Positions 37,791-45,872 of a DNA stretch of 64,000 nucleotides are shown here, in pieces. The position numbers and the translations under genes were made by a program. The stretch comes from Solobacterium sp. Its GTDB lineage: Bacteria > Bacillota_I > Bacilli_A > Erysipelotrichales > Erysipelotrichaceae. Under the pieces are notes generated by a model. That model did no database searches and had not been told where the DNA came from. It saw only the letters and a program-made list of their open reading frames with translations. The stretch is taken from positions 88,781 to 152,780 of the forward strand of contig JAFRCE010000018.1 of the NCBI GenBank assembly GCA_017404505.1, written 5' to 3'. Position 1 is the first letter of the stretch. Each line of letters opens with the position of its first letter.

Positions 37791-39115
37791 ATATTCTCCC
37801 TGGTGATGACTTCATAGACCATCGGCGGAACCTTCTTCGGGAAACTGCTGATCTCGATTCCTTCCCGGAACATTCTGATACTTTCCGCAAGTCTGGTTTC
37901 GTCGTTGACATACATCGTGCAAAGCGGTTCACCTTCCTTTATATAGGAACCGCAGCGGACCTTCATGACAAGACCGACGGCATGATCGATCTGATCTTCC
38001 TTGGTTGCCCTTCCGGCGCCCAGCAGCTGGGCAGCCGTACCGATCTTTTCGGCATTCATCGCCGTCACATAACCGCTCGTTTCCGCCGGCACTTCAATCA
38101 GCTTGTTCACTTTCAGCAGCTGGTTGATCTTCTGCGGATCGATGTAGGATGCGTCGCCATGCTGTAGCTCGAACATCTTTTTCAGATGCCGCAGACCGGA
38201 ACCGTCATGGATTGCCGCCTTCAGTTTCGCAGCGGCTTCTTCTTCGCTTTCGGCAAGGTCCGCGAGCATCAGCATATGGATGCCGAGCAGCAGGCATACC
38301 CGGTAAAGCGGATCGTCCTCCGGAATATCACCGTTCAGCAGCTGGATGGCTTCCCTGACTTCCAGGGCGTTGCCGACCGCCATACCAAGCGGCTGGTTCA
38401 TGTCCGTGATCAGCGCTCTGACCCGGCGGCCGGTCAGCTCACCGATGGATACCATCAGAGATGCCAGTTTTTTAGCTTCCGGCAATGTGCGCATGAATGC
38501 GCCGCTGCCAACTTTGACATCGAGAACAATGGCATCCGCGCCGCTGGCCAGCTTCTTGGACATGATCGAGGAAGCGATCAGAGGAATCGAACGGACTGTC
38601 GCGGTCACGTCGCGCAGAGCGTAGATCTTTTTATCTGCCGGAACGAGTTTGGCTGTCTGTCCGATGACCGCCACACCGTTCCTGCGGACAATATCCTTGA
38701 ATTCCTCCAGGGGAATCTCAACACTGGCACCCGGCACCGATTCGATCTTGTCCAGCGTGCCGCCGGTATGACCGAGACCGCGGCCGCTCATTTTGGCGAC
38801 CGTACCGCCGCAGGCAGCCACCAGCGGAGCCACGACGAGCGTCGTCGTGTCACCGACGCCGCCGGTGCTGTGCTTGTCCACCTTGATGCCCGGCAGATCG
38901 GAAAGATCGACGGTATCGCCGCTTTCCATCATTGCCATGGTCAGCTGGGCGGTTTCCACGTCACTCATTCCCTTCAGCATAATGGCCATTGTCATGGCAC
39001 TCATCTGATAGTCGGGAATTGCGCCGCTGACATACCCGTCTACCATGAATCGGATTTCTTCGCTGCTTAAAGCAAGACCTTCCGCCTTGCGTTCAATCAT
39101 ATCTACAAACCGCAT
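37787..39115 (-). CDS. pdp: Pyrimidine-nucleoside phosphorylase
   Basis: 442 residues. Phosphorolysis of uridine, thymidine or deoxyuridine to base and (deoxy)ribose-1-phosphate. KHSTGGVGDTTTL is the family signature; SGRGLGHTGGTLDKIESVPG follows. The C-terminal PYNP domain is present (VGLVMKVRCGSYIKEGEPL). AAGGAG is 6 bases before the ATG. The deoA/pdp split cannot be fully settled; length and motifs fit the Firmicutes Pdp type. Nucleoside salvage, complementing the pyr operon. Confidence 0.94.
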   Translation of the reverse strand: MRFVDMIERKAEGLALSSEEIRFMVDGYVSGAIPDYQMSAMTMAIMLKGMSDVETAQLTMAMMESGDTVDLSDLPGIKVDKHSTGGVGDTTTLVVAPLVAACGGTVAKMSGRGLGHTGGTLDKIESVPGASVEIPLEEFKDIVRRNGVAVIGQTAKLVPADKKIYALRDVTATVRSIPLIASSIMSKKLASGADAIVLDVKVGSGAFMRTLPEAKKLASLMVSIGELTGRRVRALITDMNQPLGMAVGNALEVREAIQLLNGDIPEDDPLYRVCLLLGIHMLMLADLAESEEEAAAKLKAAIHDGSGLRHLKKMFELQHGDASYIDPQKINQLLKVNKLIEVPAETSGYVTAMNAEKIGTAAQLLGAGRATKEDQIDHAVGLVMKVRCGSYIKEGEPLCTMYVNDETRLAESIRMFREGIEISSFPKKVPPMVYEVITRENI

Positions 39116-39181
39116 GATAACTCCTTAAACAATGAACTCTCTTTAAGAAATTATCGCACTCTTTGCCTGTTTTTTAAATGC

Positions 39182-39433
39182 TCAGGCGCGATATTTCCGG
39201 CGCGTCTGCCGGATTGCGTAGGCACTTACCGCAAGGGAAAAATGACAGTACCACATGGCTGCCTGGGCCTCGCTGATCCGCGCCTTTTCCGCACAGCGCA
39301 GCAGCGGTTCCCTTTTCAGATAGCAGTTGAGCAGCGCGACCCACTGTTCCGGTGTCATCGTGTTGTCCGGATGTCTGATCTGATAATTCGCGTATCTCTT
39401 CAAAGCTTCTTTTTCGAATTGTCTCTGACTCAT
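39182..39433 (-). CDS. Small uncharacterised helical protein
   Basis: 83 residues, basic C-terminus (IRQTRRKYRA), rich in Ala, Arg and Gln, with no signal peptide. AGGAGG lies 9 bases before the ATG. I do not recognise a family. Located between pdp and the DUF554 gene on the same strand; it may be transcribed from a TATATT box in the 67-base gap. Confidence 0.6.
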   Translation of the reverse strand: MSQRQFEKEALKRYANYQIRHPDNTMTPEQWVALLNCYLKREPLLRCAEKARISEAQAAMWYCHFSLAVSAYAIRQTRRKYRA

Positions 39434-39500
39434 GAAAAAAGACCTCCTGTCCGTAATATACGTTTCGAAGGTCTGTTTCCCTGTACATCACTGTGTATTC

Positions 39501-40217
39501 TCAGAAAAAGAAGGAAAAAATCATTGCGGCAAGCACAGCCGGCAGCATATTCGCCACCCGGAAGGTCTTCGGCCAGATCAGATTGACACCGACACAGAAA
39601 ATCAGCACATTGCCGACCAGCGACAGCGCGTCGATCGCCGGCTGCTTCATCAGCGAGGAAAGCAGCACGGCCAGCACAGTCACGCTGCCCTGCAGGATGC
39701 CGACCGGAATGGCGGAAAAGATACATCCCTTTCCCATCGCGGCGGCCATGACCATGATGATCAGAAAGTCGAGAATCGCTTTGACTGCCAGGGTCGTGTA
39801 ATCACCGCTCATACCGTCCTGAATTGCGCCGACGACGGCCATGGCACCGATACATACCGTCAGGGACGCCGTGACGAAGCCGTTGACAAAGGATGCGTCA
39901 CTGCTGCTGCCGGATTTCCGTTTCAGCCATTCGCCGAACTTTTCCAGCCGGTCTTCCAGATTGATGAATTCACCGGCTACGACACCGATGGCCAGCGAAG
40001 CGATCATCAGCATCGCCCCTTCCATCTCCACCGTGCCGCCGCTCACCCGGATCATTTTCTGCAATGTGCCGGAAATGCCGACGAACATGACTGCGACACC
40101 GTTAGCTTTGATCAGCGAATCACGATAGCGCTCCTTCATCAGATTGCCGAAAAACAGTCCGAGAATACCGCCCGCGACAATGGCGGCCATATTGATCAGT
40201 GTACCCAGTCCTCGCAT
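39501..40217 (-). CDS. DUF554 family integral membrane protein
   Basis: 238 residues with six or seven hydrophobic helices. GTLINMAAIVAGGILGLFFG at the N-terminus, and the middle FVTASLTVCIGAMAVVGAIQDG, are typical of the YdfK/YqgA group. A transport role is presumed but unproven. GGAGG is 7 bases before the ATG; extended -10 upstream. Confidence 0.9.
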   Translation of the reverse strand: MRGLGTLINMAAIVAGGILGLFFGNLMKERYRDSLIKANGVAVMFVGISGTLQKMIRVSGGTVEMEGAMLMIASLAIGVVAGEFINLEDRLEKFGEWLKRKSGSSSDASFVNGFVTASLTVCIGAMAVVGAIQDGMSGDYTTLAVKAILDFLIIMVMAAAMGKGCIFSAIPVGILQGSVTVLAVLLSSLMKQPAIDALSLVGNVLIFCVGVNLIWPKTFRVANMLPAVLAAMIFSFFF

Positions 40218-40235
40218 AGAATTCTCCTCCGCTGC

Positions 40236-40244
40236 ATTGTATCA
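40236..40244 (-). promoter_or_regulatory. Extended -10 promoter of the DUF554 gene
   Basis: TGATACAAT on the minus strand, 19 bases before the start codon. -35 weak. Confidence 0.5.
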
Positions 40245-40317
40245 CTTCTTTCCGATGTGTGACAGAAACAAGCATGCAAAATGAAAACAGCATTCTTTCA
40301 GCTTTATGCCGGCAGAA

Positions 40318-40349
40318 TATAAAAATGCCCGAAGACGATTCTTCGGACA
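40318..40349 (-). terminator. Intrinsic terminator after hlyIII
   Basis: Minus-strand stem CCGAAGA/TCTTCGG (40329-35 and 40340-46, loop ATCG) followed by GGCATTTTTAT. Confidence 0.65.
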
Positions 40350-40373
40350 TCATTTATATTCCGTATACAGCTC

Positions 40374-41081
40374 TCAGCCGATCATCGTCAAGAAGCCGCA
40401 GACGACAATGAAATGGCAGAACGTGCCGGCCAGGACAAAGCAATGGAACACTTCGTGGCTGCCGAAACGAGGATTTGAGAGGAACTTCGGCCGCAAAGCG
40501 TAGATCACGGCGCCAAGCGAATACAGAATGCCGCCGGCCAGCAGCCAGATAAAGGCGCCGGTACTCAGGCTTTTCAGCAGCTGCGGCAGCGCGAAGATGC
40601 ATACCCAGCCCATGGCTGTATAAATCACCGAAGACACCCATTTCGGACAGGTTACGTAGAACAGTTTGAATACGATACCGGCCAGAGCGATGCCCCATAC
40701 CGCCGCCAGCATGATCCAGCCGAGCGGTTTTTCGATGGCGATCACACATACCGGCGTATACGTTCCGGCAATCAGAATAAAGATGGAAAGATGGTCGATC
40801 TTCTTCAGCAGAAGATTCGCCTTATCACTGATGTTGAAGGAATGATAGGCTGAGGAAGCACCGTACAGCAGGATCATGCTCAGCATGTAGACCATGTAAG
40901 ATACCATGGATACGGTTTCGTTCTGGGCCAGATAACCTTTCAGCATCAGAAACGGCATGGCGACGATCGCCGCCAGAAAACCGGCAATATGAGTCAGCGC
41001 GCTCCAGAAATCCTTAAGTCGGAAATACCCGGAAATCATCAGATTTTCACTGACAGCCGGTCGGCTCTCAAATACTGTCAT
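40374..41081 (-). CDS. Hemolysin III / PAQR-family membrane protein
   Basis: 235 residues with seven hydrophobic helices. Conserved metal-site residues: AYHSF after helix 2, and the C-terminal HEVFHCFVLAGTFCHF with three His. Family members are receptor-like or hydrolase-like membrane proteins; the hemolysin name is historical. GGAGGTG precedes the ATG. Its promoter is TTGACA-17-TAGGAT and carries two near-identical operator-like sites. A DUF1836 regulator gene lies divergently. Confidence 0.92.
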   Translation of the reverse strand: MTVFESRPAVSENLMISGYFRLKDFWSALTHIAGFLAAIVAMPFLMLKGYLAQNETVSMVSYMVYMLSMILLYGASSAYHSFNISDKANLLLKKIDHLSIFILIAGTYTPVCVIAIEKPLGWIMLAAVWGIALAGIVFKLFYVTCPKWVSSVIYTAMGWVCIFALPQLLKSLSTGAFIWLLAGGILYSLGAVIYALRPKFLSNPRFGSHEVFHCFVLAGTFCHFIVVCGFLTMIG

Positions 41082-41111
41082 AAATCACCTCCGGATTTCA
41101 TATATCCTCAA

Positions 41112-41170
41112 ATCGGTTTTTGATAAACCTTTTACAACTAAATCCTATCGGTTTTTCAATAACCTGTCAA
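41112..41170 (-). promoter_or_regulatory. hlyIII promoter with two near-identical operator sites
   Basis: Minus-strand TTGACA (41165-41170), 17-base spacer, TAGGAT (41142-41147). An 18-base element, consensus ATCGGTTTTT-N3-5-AACC on the plus strand, occurs at 41147-41164 (between -35 and -10) and 41112-41129 (just downstream of the start), 35 bases apart and differing at 3-4 positions. Each has GGTT/AACC ends. Confidence 0.8.
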
Positions 41171-41189
41171 GAGGTAATGATGTGAAGGT

Positions 41190-41218
41190 TTGACGCTAAT
41201 GATTATCTCAACTATAAT
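41190..41218 (+). promoter_or_regulatory. Promoter of the DUF1836 gene, giving a leaderless message
   Basis: TTGACG (41190-41195), 17-base spacer, TATAAT (41213-41218). The ATG begins 7 bases after the -10, at the predicted start itself, and there is no ribosome site. Confidence 0.82.
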
Positions 41219-41224
41219 GAGCAT

Positions 41225-41737
41225 ATGAACGAAAACATACAGATTCATGAAGCTCTGAAGCGCTTCACCCTGCCGACTTATCACGAGATCCCCGATGTCG
41301 GACTGTATCTCGATCAGGTCGCCAAGTACATGAATTCCTTCATGATCGACTTTCCGGAAATGAATGTCACACCATCGATGATCTCCAACTATGCCAAGCA
41401 GAAGCTGATCGACCGGGTAAACAAAAAACGCTATACGCGTGATCAGATCGCTGTGCTGCTGATGATTGCTCTGACCAAGACGGTGCTCTCCATCGATCAT
41501 GTGCGGACATTGATGGATGATGTCCGTGAGACCGGCATCACGACCGAGGAAATCTACACCCGCTTCCGCGGCCTGCTGTCCGAGATCCTCTCCTCCTTCA
41601 GTGAACCCGAGCTTTCGGTGCAGATGGATCCGGACAACGAACTGGAGCATATGACCCGCAACGTCATCATTACGATCGCTCATAAAATGTACCTTGAACG
41701 CTACTTTGAAAACCGCGCAAAAAATCCGGAGGAATAA
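41225..41737 (+). CDS. DUF1836 family protein, putative DNA-binding regulator
   Basis: 170 residues. LPTYHEIPDVGLYLDQVAKYM, NVTPSMISNYAKQKLI and YTRDQIAVLLMI match the DUF1836 pattern; the SMISNY segment looks like the recognition helix of a MerR-like helix-turn-helix. It is transcribed from a near-consensus promoter with no leader. Divergent from hlyIII, whose promoter contains paired operator-like sites, so it may control hlyIII and itself. Regulatory role is inference. Confidence 0.82.
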   Translation: MNENIQIHEALKRFTLPTYHEIPDVGLYLDQVAKYMNSFMIDFPEMNVTPSMISNYAKQKLIDRVNKKRYTRDQIAVLLMIALTKTVLSIDHVRTLMDDVRETGITTEEIYTRFRGLLSEILSSFSEPELSVQMDPDNELEHMTRNVIITIAHKMYLERYFENRAKNPEE

Positions 41738-41759
41738 ATTCTCCGGATCTTTTCTTTTT
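41719..41759. terminator. Bidirectional terminator overlapping the DUF1836 stop
   Basis: Eight-pair stem ATCCGGAG/CTCCGGAT (41724-41731, 41741-41748) with CTTTTCTTTTT on the plus strand and TTTTTTG on the minus strand. It serves both converging genes. Confidence 0.88.
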
Positions 41760-41766
41760 ATTCAGT

Positions 41767-42576
41767 TTATCTGATGACTGTATTGTCCGGACTGTCAGGA
41801 ACACCGTCATTGTCGGCATCCAGGAAGTTGGCGGAAACACTGCGTTGCGGCTGATCCGGCAGTTCGAGGACAATCGTTTCCTGGGCTTCCTGCGGAGTGG
41901 CGGCGGGAGCCGGTGCCGGTGCTGGGGCCGGTTTCGGTGTTTCAGCCGGCAGCGGCTGAATCGGCGATGTTACTTCCGGACGGCCGTATTCCTGAACGCT
42001 GTCATCTTCGTAGTAGTCATCACTGACATAAAGCTTTCTGCGCTTGTGATAATACAGGAAATTGAGATAGTGAATGAGACCGACCGCAAAGACCACCGCG
42101 TACATGGCGATGCGGATCAGCAGAATGACGCGGCTGCGCAGAACGCCGGCGGCGATCTGCTGGCCGAGCAGAACACTCAGGCCGCTGCCCGGAATCACGA
42201 CCAGTTCCATCAGGGCTGCCAGTCCGCAGACGAGCAGGAAGGAAAGCACGATGCAGACGATCCAGCTGCGCTGGCTGTATCTGCGCCATTTGAAAGAGCC
42301 GATCCATGAATAGAACTGCAGCACGAGGAAAATCAGTGCCAGAACGATTATCATGATCGATGTAAGCAGCGGAGTGACCGCTCCTTTTGACAATGTTGTA
42401 ATAAACTGCTGAACAGCTGTCAGCGGTGTTGTTGGCCACGGCAGCTTGACATTGAGCAGAGCGCAGACGCATGTCGCAATGATCGCACCATTCAGTAAAA
42501 TCAGAACCGGCCAGCCAATGAACTGCATCAGACGATGCCATTTCAGATGAGTATCCTTGCGGTCAATATATTCCAT
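41767..42576 (-). CDS. Four-helix membrane protein with Ala/Pro linker and Asp-rich tail
   Basis: 269 residues. Hydrophobic helices near 18-42, 62-90, 103-128 and 147-172, then a cytoplasm-like charged region (YYHKRRKLYVSDDYYEDD), an Ala/Pro linker (PKPAPAPAPAPA), and a C-terminal LDADNDGVPDSPDN. That last motif resembles EF-hand-like calcium loops of the DxDxDGxxD type. No family recognised. A ribosome site (GAGAGG) and an extended -10 lie upstream. Confidence 0.75.
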   Translation of the reverse strand: MEYIDRKDTHLKWHRLMQFIGWPVLILLNGAIIATCVCALLNVKLPWPTTPLTAVQQFITTLSKGAVTPLLTSIMIIVLALIFLVLQFYSWIGSFKWRRYSQRSWIVCIVLSFLLVCGLAALMELVVIPGSGLSVLLGQQIAAGVLRSRVILLIRIAMYAVVFAVGLIHYLNFLYYHKRRKLYVSDDYYEDDSVQEYGRPEVTSPIQPLPAETPKPAPAPAPAPAATPQEAQETIVLELPDQPQRSVSANFLDADNDGVPDSPDNTVIR

Positions 42577-42608
42577 ATCCCTTACACCTCTCAGAATTTC
42601 TAGAAACT

Positions 42609-42617
42609 ATTATACCA
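42609..42617 (-). promoter_or_regulatory. Extended -10 promoter of the membrane-protein gene
   Basis: TGGTATAAT on the minus strand, 33 bases before the start codon. -35 not evident. Confidence 0.5.
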
Positions 42618-42666
42618 TATGCCGGCTTTTTCAGTTGCGTATCCTACAATTTCTGCAAAAACTTGT

Positions 42667-44055
42667 TCATTCGCTTTTCCCTGTCAGTTTCCGCCAGACA
42701 TCCGCTTCCAGTTTCTGACTGAGCGGCCGCCAGACAAGGTTTGCAAGCAGGCCGAGGATCCAGGCCGTGCGGATATGGCATACCAGCCACAGAATCAGAA
42801 CCAGAGCGATCACGATCAGCCAGAAAGCCAGCTGGTACAGACCCATTTTCTTCTGCAGTTCCTTCAGCAGATCTTTACCATTGCCCGGATGCGGCGCCTG
42901 CTCAATGAAGTTTGCCGCCGCTTTGCGTCCGTCGGCCTGCCGGAAGTCTTCACACGCCTCCTGTGCCCCTTTCCGGAATGACGCATCCTGCAGAACTTTC
43001 GTCACAGCTGCGCGGATGCCCGCGGCGGAATCATCTTCCAGCAGAAGACCGGCACCAAGTTCCGCGGTGCGTTTTGCTACCGCCTTCTGTTCGTTCGTCT
43101 GCGGATACAGGACGAGCGGCGTGGCCATATACAGGCTTTCCGAGACCGAATTCATGCCGCAGTGGCTAATGAAAACGTCCGCTCTGGCCAGTACGGAAAG
43201 CTGGTCGACATACGGATAGACACGGACGTTGGCCGGAATATTTCCCAGGCTTTCGACGCTGAGGGCCCGGCCGCAGGAAATAATGACATCCGCGTCCATA
43301 TCCTTCAGAGCTTCCATGCACTTGTGATAGAAGTCGGGACGGTCGTTGATGACGGTTCCCATCGAGATGTAGACCAGCGGTCTTTCCTTTTCCTTCATCG
43401 GCATTTCCGTCGCGAAGACAGACGGTCCGACAAAGGCGTAATGGTCGCTGAAGCTTTCGGAATACGGCTGAAAGCGCCGGGTCGTATAGACGATCGTATC
43501 GGTGTCGTTGTCATTCTGAATCAGAGACAGGACATTTTTCACTTGATAGCCGTACGCTTCCAGTTTCTTCATCTCTTTCTTGATCCTGCCAAGGCCGAGG
43601 ATCAGATCCATGATCTCGCCCACGGAATTCTTCATATAGCGTGAGGAGAGCGCGTTAAAGGCAAACGTGCTGGTCGAAACGACCATCGGGATCTGATATT
43701 TCATGGCATTCAGTTTGCCCCAGAAGCAGACCGCGTCGGTATAGATCACATCCGGCTGAAAGGAAGTCAGCTCCTCCTTCAGGAAACTGTCCATAGCGGC
43801 CGTGATGCGCAGATCCTGGATCGTCATTTCCGTCGACGAAACGTTTTTGATCCCCTTTTCCTCTTCCTTGTTCAGCGGCGGAAGGAAGTCGTTGCAGCGG
43901 ATGAACTGCGCGCCTGTTTTCTGGATCTTTTCGGCAAATTCATCAAAGGAATAGAAACGTACCGAATGGCCGCGCCGGACCAGTTCGGCCGCCACTGGCA
44001 GCATCGGATTTGTGTGTCCGTGGGCCGGGATGCAGAACATGGCGATCTTTTTCAT
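42667..44055 (-). CDS. MGT-type (GT1/GT-B) glycosyltransferase with C-terminal membrane helices
   Basis: 462 residues. The N-terminal acceptor domain has CIPAHGHTNPMLPVAAEL; the donor domain has VYISMGTV, then SHCGMNSVSESLYMATPLV and PQTNEQ, the nucleotide-sugar motif of macrolide/UDP-glucuronosyl-type enzymes. After about residue 395 come two hydrophobic helices (LAFWLIVIALVLILWLV and following), unusual for soluble members, so it is probably membrane-attached and may act on a lipid acceptor. Start overlaps the AbrB-like gene stop (ATGA). Confidence 0.88.
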   Translation of the reverse strand: MKKIAMFCIPAHGHTNPMLPVAAELVRRGHSVRFYSFDEFAEKIQKTGAQFIRCNDFLPPLNKEEEKGIKNVSSTEMTIQDLRITAAMDSFLKEELTSFQPDVIYTDAVCFWGKLNAMKYQIPMVVSTSTFAFNALSSRYMKNSVGEIMDLILGLGRIKKEMKKLEAYGYQVKNVLSLIQNDNDTDTIVYTTRRFQPYSESFSDHYAFVGPSVFATEMPMKEKERPLVYISMGTVINDRPDFYHKCMEALKDMDADVIISCGRALSVESLGNIPANVRVYPYVDQLSVLARADVFISHCGMNSVSESLYMATPLVLYPQTNEQKAVAKRTAELGAGLLLEDDSAAGIRAAVTKVLQDASFRKGAQEACEDFRQADGRKAAANFIEQAPHPGNGKDLLKELQKKMGLYQLAFWLIVIALVLILWLVCHIRTAWILGLLANLVWRPLSQKLEADVWRKLTGKSE

Positions 44056-44258
44056 TTCTTTTTCTCCGCAAAAACCGCTTCATACACATGCTCGAACGTT
44101 CCCTTGGGAGGAATGGCGATACCGCGGTCGAGATCACCGAGCAGCAGAATGGTGTCTCCGGGTTTGATATCAAACAGGTCGCGGGCCTGTTTGGGAATGA
44201 CGATCTGGCCTTTCTCACCGACCGTCGCGATCCACGCATAACGGTTATCCGGTTTCAT
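44052..44258 (-). CDS. SpoVT/AbrB-domain DNA-binding protein
   Basis: 68 residues. Swapped-hairpin AbrB domain: ATVGEKGQIVIPKQARDLFDIKPGDTILL condensed in residues 11-40, then a short charged tail (residues 50-68). The length is near AbrB itself rather than an antitoxin pair; the following gene is a glycosyltransferase, not a toxin. AAAGGAG precedes the ATG. Its promoter (TTGTAT-17-TATGAT) contains two GTATGA direct repeats that could be its own site. Confidence 0.9.
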   Translation of the reverse strand: MKPDNRYAWIATVGEKGQIVIPKQARDLFDIKPGDTILLLGDLDRGIAIPPKGTFEHVYEAVFAEKKK

Positions 44259-44293
44259 TTCGAACTCCTTTCAAAGTAATCTTTGTTATACAA

Positions 44294-44322
44294 ATCATAC
44301 TTTTCATACATTCGAAATACAA
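44294..44322 (-). promoter_or_regulatory. Promoter of the abrB-like/glycosyltransferase operon
   Basis: TTGTAT (44317-44322), 17-base spacer, TATGAT (44294-44299) on the minus strand. Confidence 0.7.
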
Positions 44323-44332
44323 TAGAAACATC

Positions 44333-44358
44333 AAAAAAAGACGGAATTCATTCCGCCT
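44333..44358 (-). terminator. Intrinsic terminator overlapping the trmD stop
   Basis: Minus-strand stem GGCGGAAT/ATTCCGTC followed by seven T (44333-44339). It ends the rpsP-khpA-rimM-trmD operon. Confidence 0.85.
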
Positions 44359-45070
44359 CTTTCGCTGCTTTTTTCAGGATCTTCAGTTCCTCTTCGGTGA
44401 ATTCATGCTTCGCGTACAGATCGGGACGCATCTTTTCGGTCAGCTTCAGTGACTGCAGGATACGCCACTCCCGGATCTTCGCGTGATTGCCGGAAAGCAG
44501 AACCGCCGGCACCAGGTCGCCTTCATAATCCGCCGGCTGGGTATACTGGGGATATTCCAGCAGTCCGTTTTCATGTGATTCCTCTTCCGTGCTTCCTTCC
44601 GCAAGACTCCCTTTCTGCAGACGGATGACGGCATCCGAAATGACCATCGCCGCCAGTTCGCCGCCGGTCAGAACATAGTCACCGATCGACACCAGTTCGT
44701 CGACATGCGAATTGATCCGGTAATCCATGCCCTCGTAATGGCCGCAGAGTATGATCAGATGATCCTTCCCGGCATATTCATGGGCTTTCTGCTGATCGAA
44801 CTTCACGCCGGCCGGACTCATCATGATGACATGCGACCCTTCCGTTCGGACACTGCTCAGAGCGTCCAGGACCGGCTGGCACTTCATGACCATACCCTTG
44901 CCGCCGCCGAACGGCGTGTCGTCGACATGCCGGTGCTTGTCTTTCGTAAAGTCCCGGATCTGAACCAGTTCCACTTCCGCGCAGCCTTTCGCAAGAGCCC
45001 GGCCGATCACCGACGTCTTCAGCATGTCTTCGAACATTTCCGGAAACAGGGTCAGGATCGTGATCTTCAT
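44348..45070 (-). CDS. trmD: tRNA (guanine-37-N1)-methyltransferase
   Basis: 240 residues. Makes m1G37 in tRNAs reading CNN/GGG-type codons. SPOUT knot enzyme with TLFPEMF at the N-terminus, DDTPFGGGKGMVMK, LCGHYEGMDYRI, SIGDYVLTGGE and the C-terminal LLSGNHAKIREWR. Start overlaps rimM (ATGA). Confidence 0.98.
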   Translation of the reverse strand: MKITILTLFPEMFEDMLKTSVIGRALAKGCAEVELVQIRDFTKDKHRHVDDTPFGGGKGMVMKCQPVLDALSSVRTEGSHVIMMSPAGVKFDQQKAHEYAGKDHLIILCGHYEGMDYRINSHVDELVSIGDYVLTGGELAAMVISDAVIRLQKGSLAEGSTEEESHENGLLEYPQYTQPADYEGDLVPAVLLSGNHAKIREWRILQSLKLTEKMRPDLYAKHEFTEEELKILKKAAKEAE

Positions 45071-45576
45071 AAGAGTCCCTCGATCCGGCGGATGACGATC
45101 TTCTTTTCCTCCAGGTCAACCTTCACGACAAAGGCCGGCACGTTGGGAACCAGGAATTCCTTTCCTTCCGGATCGCGGACGCGCAGATTGTTCTGCGCTC
45201 CCATCGTCTCTTCCACCGCGACGACAGTGCCAAGCGGCGCACCTTCTTCATCCACCGCGCAAAGGCCTTCCAGCTGATCGCGGTAGTATTCGCCTTCCGG
45301 CAGATCCTGACGGTCTTTCGCGTCGATATAGACACCGCATCCCTTGTACTGTTCGACCAGGTTGATATCCGCATGGTCCGTGAAGGATACCAGCGGGAAG
45401 CCTTTATGGACCCGGTATGTCTGCACCTGAAAAGGCTTCATGCCTGCTTCGCATTCCAGATATACAGTATTTCCCTTTTTGTATCGGATATCGTCAAAAT
45501 CAGATTCACTGCTGATCTTGAGTTCGCCTTTCAGACCATGGGTGTTGATGACGGTGCCGATTCTGATATAGTTCAT
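45067..45576 (-). CDS. rimM: 16S rRNA processing protein RimM
   Basis: 169 residues. 30S maturation factor. N-terminal IGTVINTHGLKGELKI, then the PRC-barrel domain with LVPNVPAFVVKVDLEEKKI. AGGAGG precedes the ATG. Coupled to trmD. Confidence 0.97.
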   Translation of the reverse strand: MNYIRIGTVINTHGLKGELKISSESDFDDIRYKKGNTVYLECEAGMKPFQVQTYRVHKGFPLVSFTDHADINLVEQYKGCGVYIDAKDRQDLPEGEYYRDQLEGLCAVDEEGAPLGTVVAVEETMGAQNNLRVRDPEGKEFLVPNVPAFVVKVDLEEKKIVIRRIEGLL

Positions 45577-45617
45577 TGTTTCCTCCTGTTCGTCAGAAAA
45601 GGATGCGAATCCGCATC

Positions 45618-45866
45618 CTAGATCTGTTCGAATTTAATCGTAACCTTTTTATCTTCCGCGTGGGACGCGACCGACATGACCTGACGGAGTGCCGATGCCA
45701 TGCTGCCTTTTCTGCCGATGAGGCGGGCGATGTCGTCGTTCGTCGCATAGACATGCAGAACGATTTCCCGCTCATTCAGGCTCGGCATGACTCTGACATC
45801 CAGACTCTCCTTGTTTTCCACCATCGGTCTGACGAGGTCAAGAAGAACCTTATCGAGTTCTGCCAT
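45618..45866 (-). CDS. khpA: KH-domain RNA-binding protein KhpA
   Basis: 82 residues. A single KH domain with the invariant loop in RLIGRKGSMASALR. KhpA with KhpB binds RNA and affects cell elongation in Firmicutes. Lies 6 bases after rpsP with only a weak AAGG site, so its translation is probably coupled to rpsP. Confidence 0.95.
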   Translation of the reverse strand: MAELDKVLLDLVRPMVENKESLDVRVMPSLNEREIVLHVYATNDDIARLIGRKGSMASALRQVMSVASHAEDKKVTIKFEQI

Positions 45867-45872
45867 ACGGAA

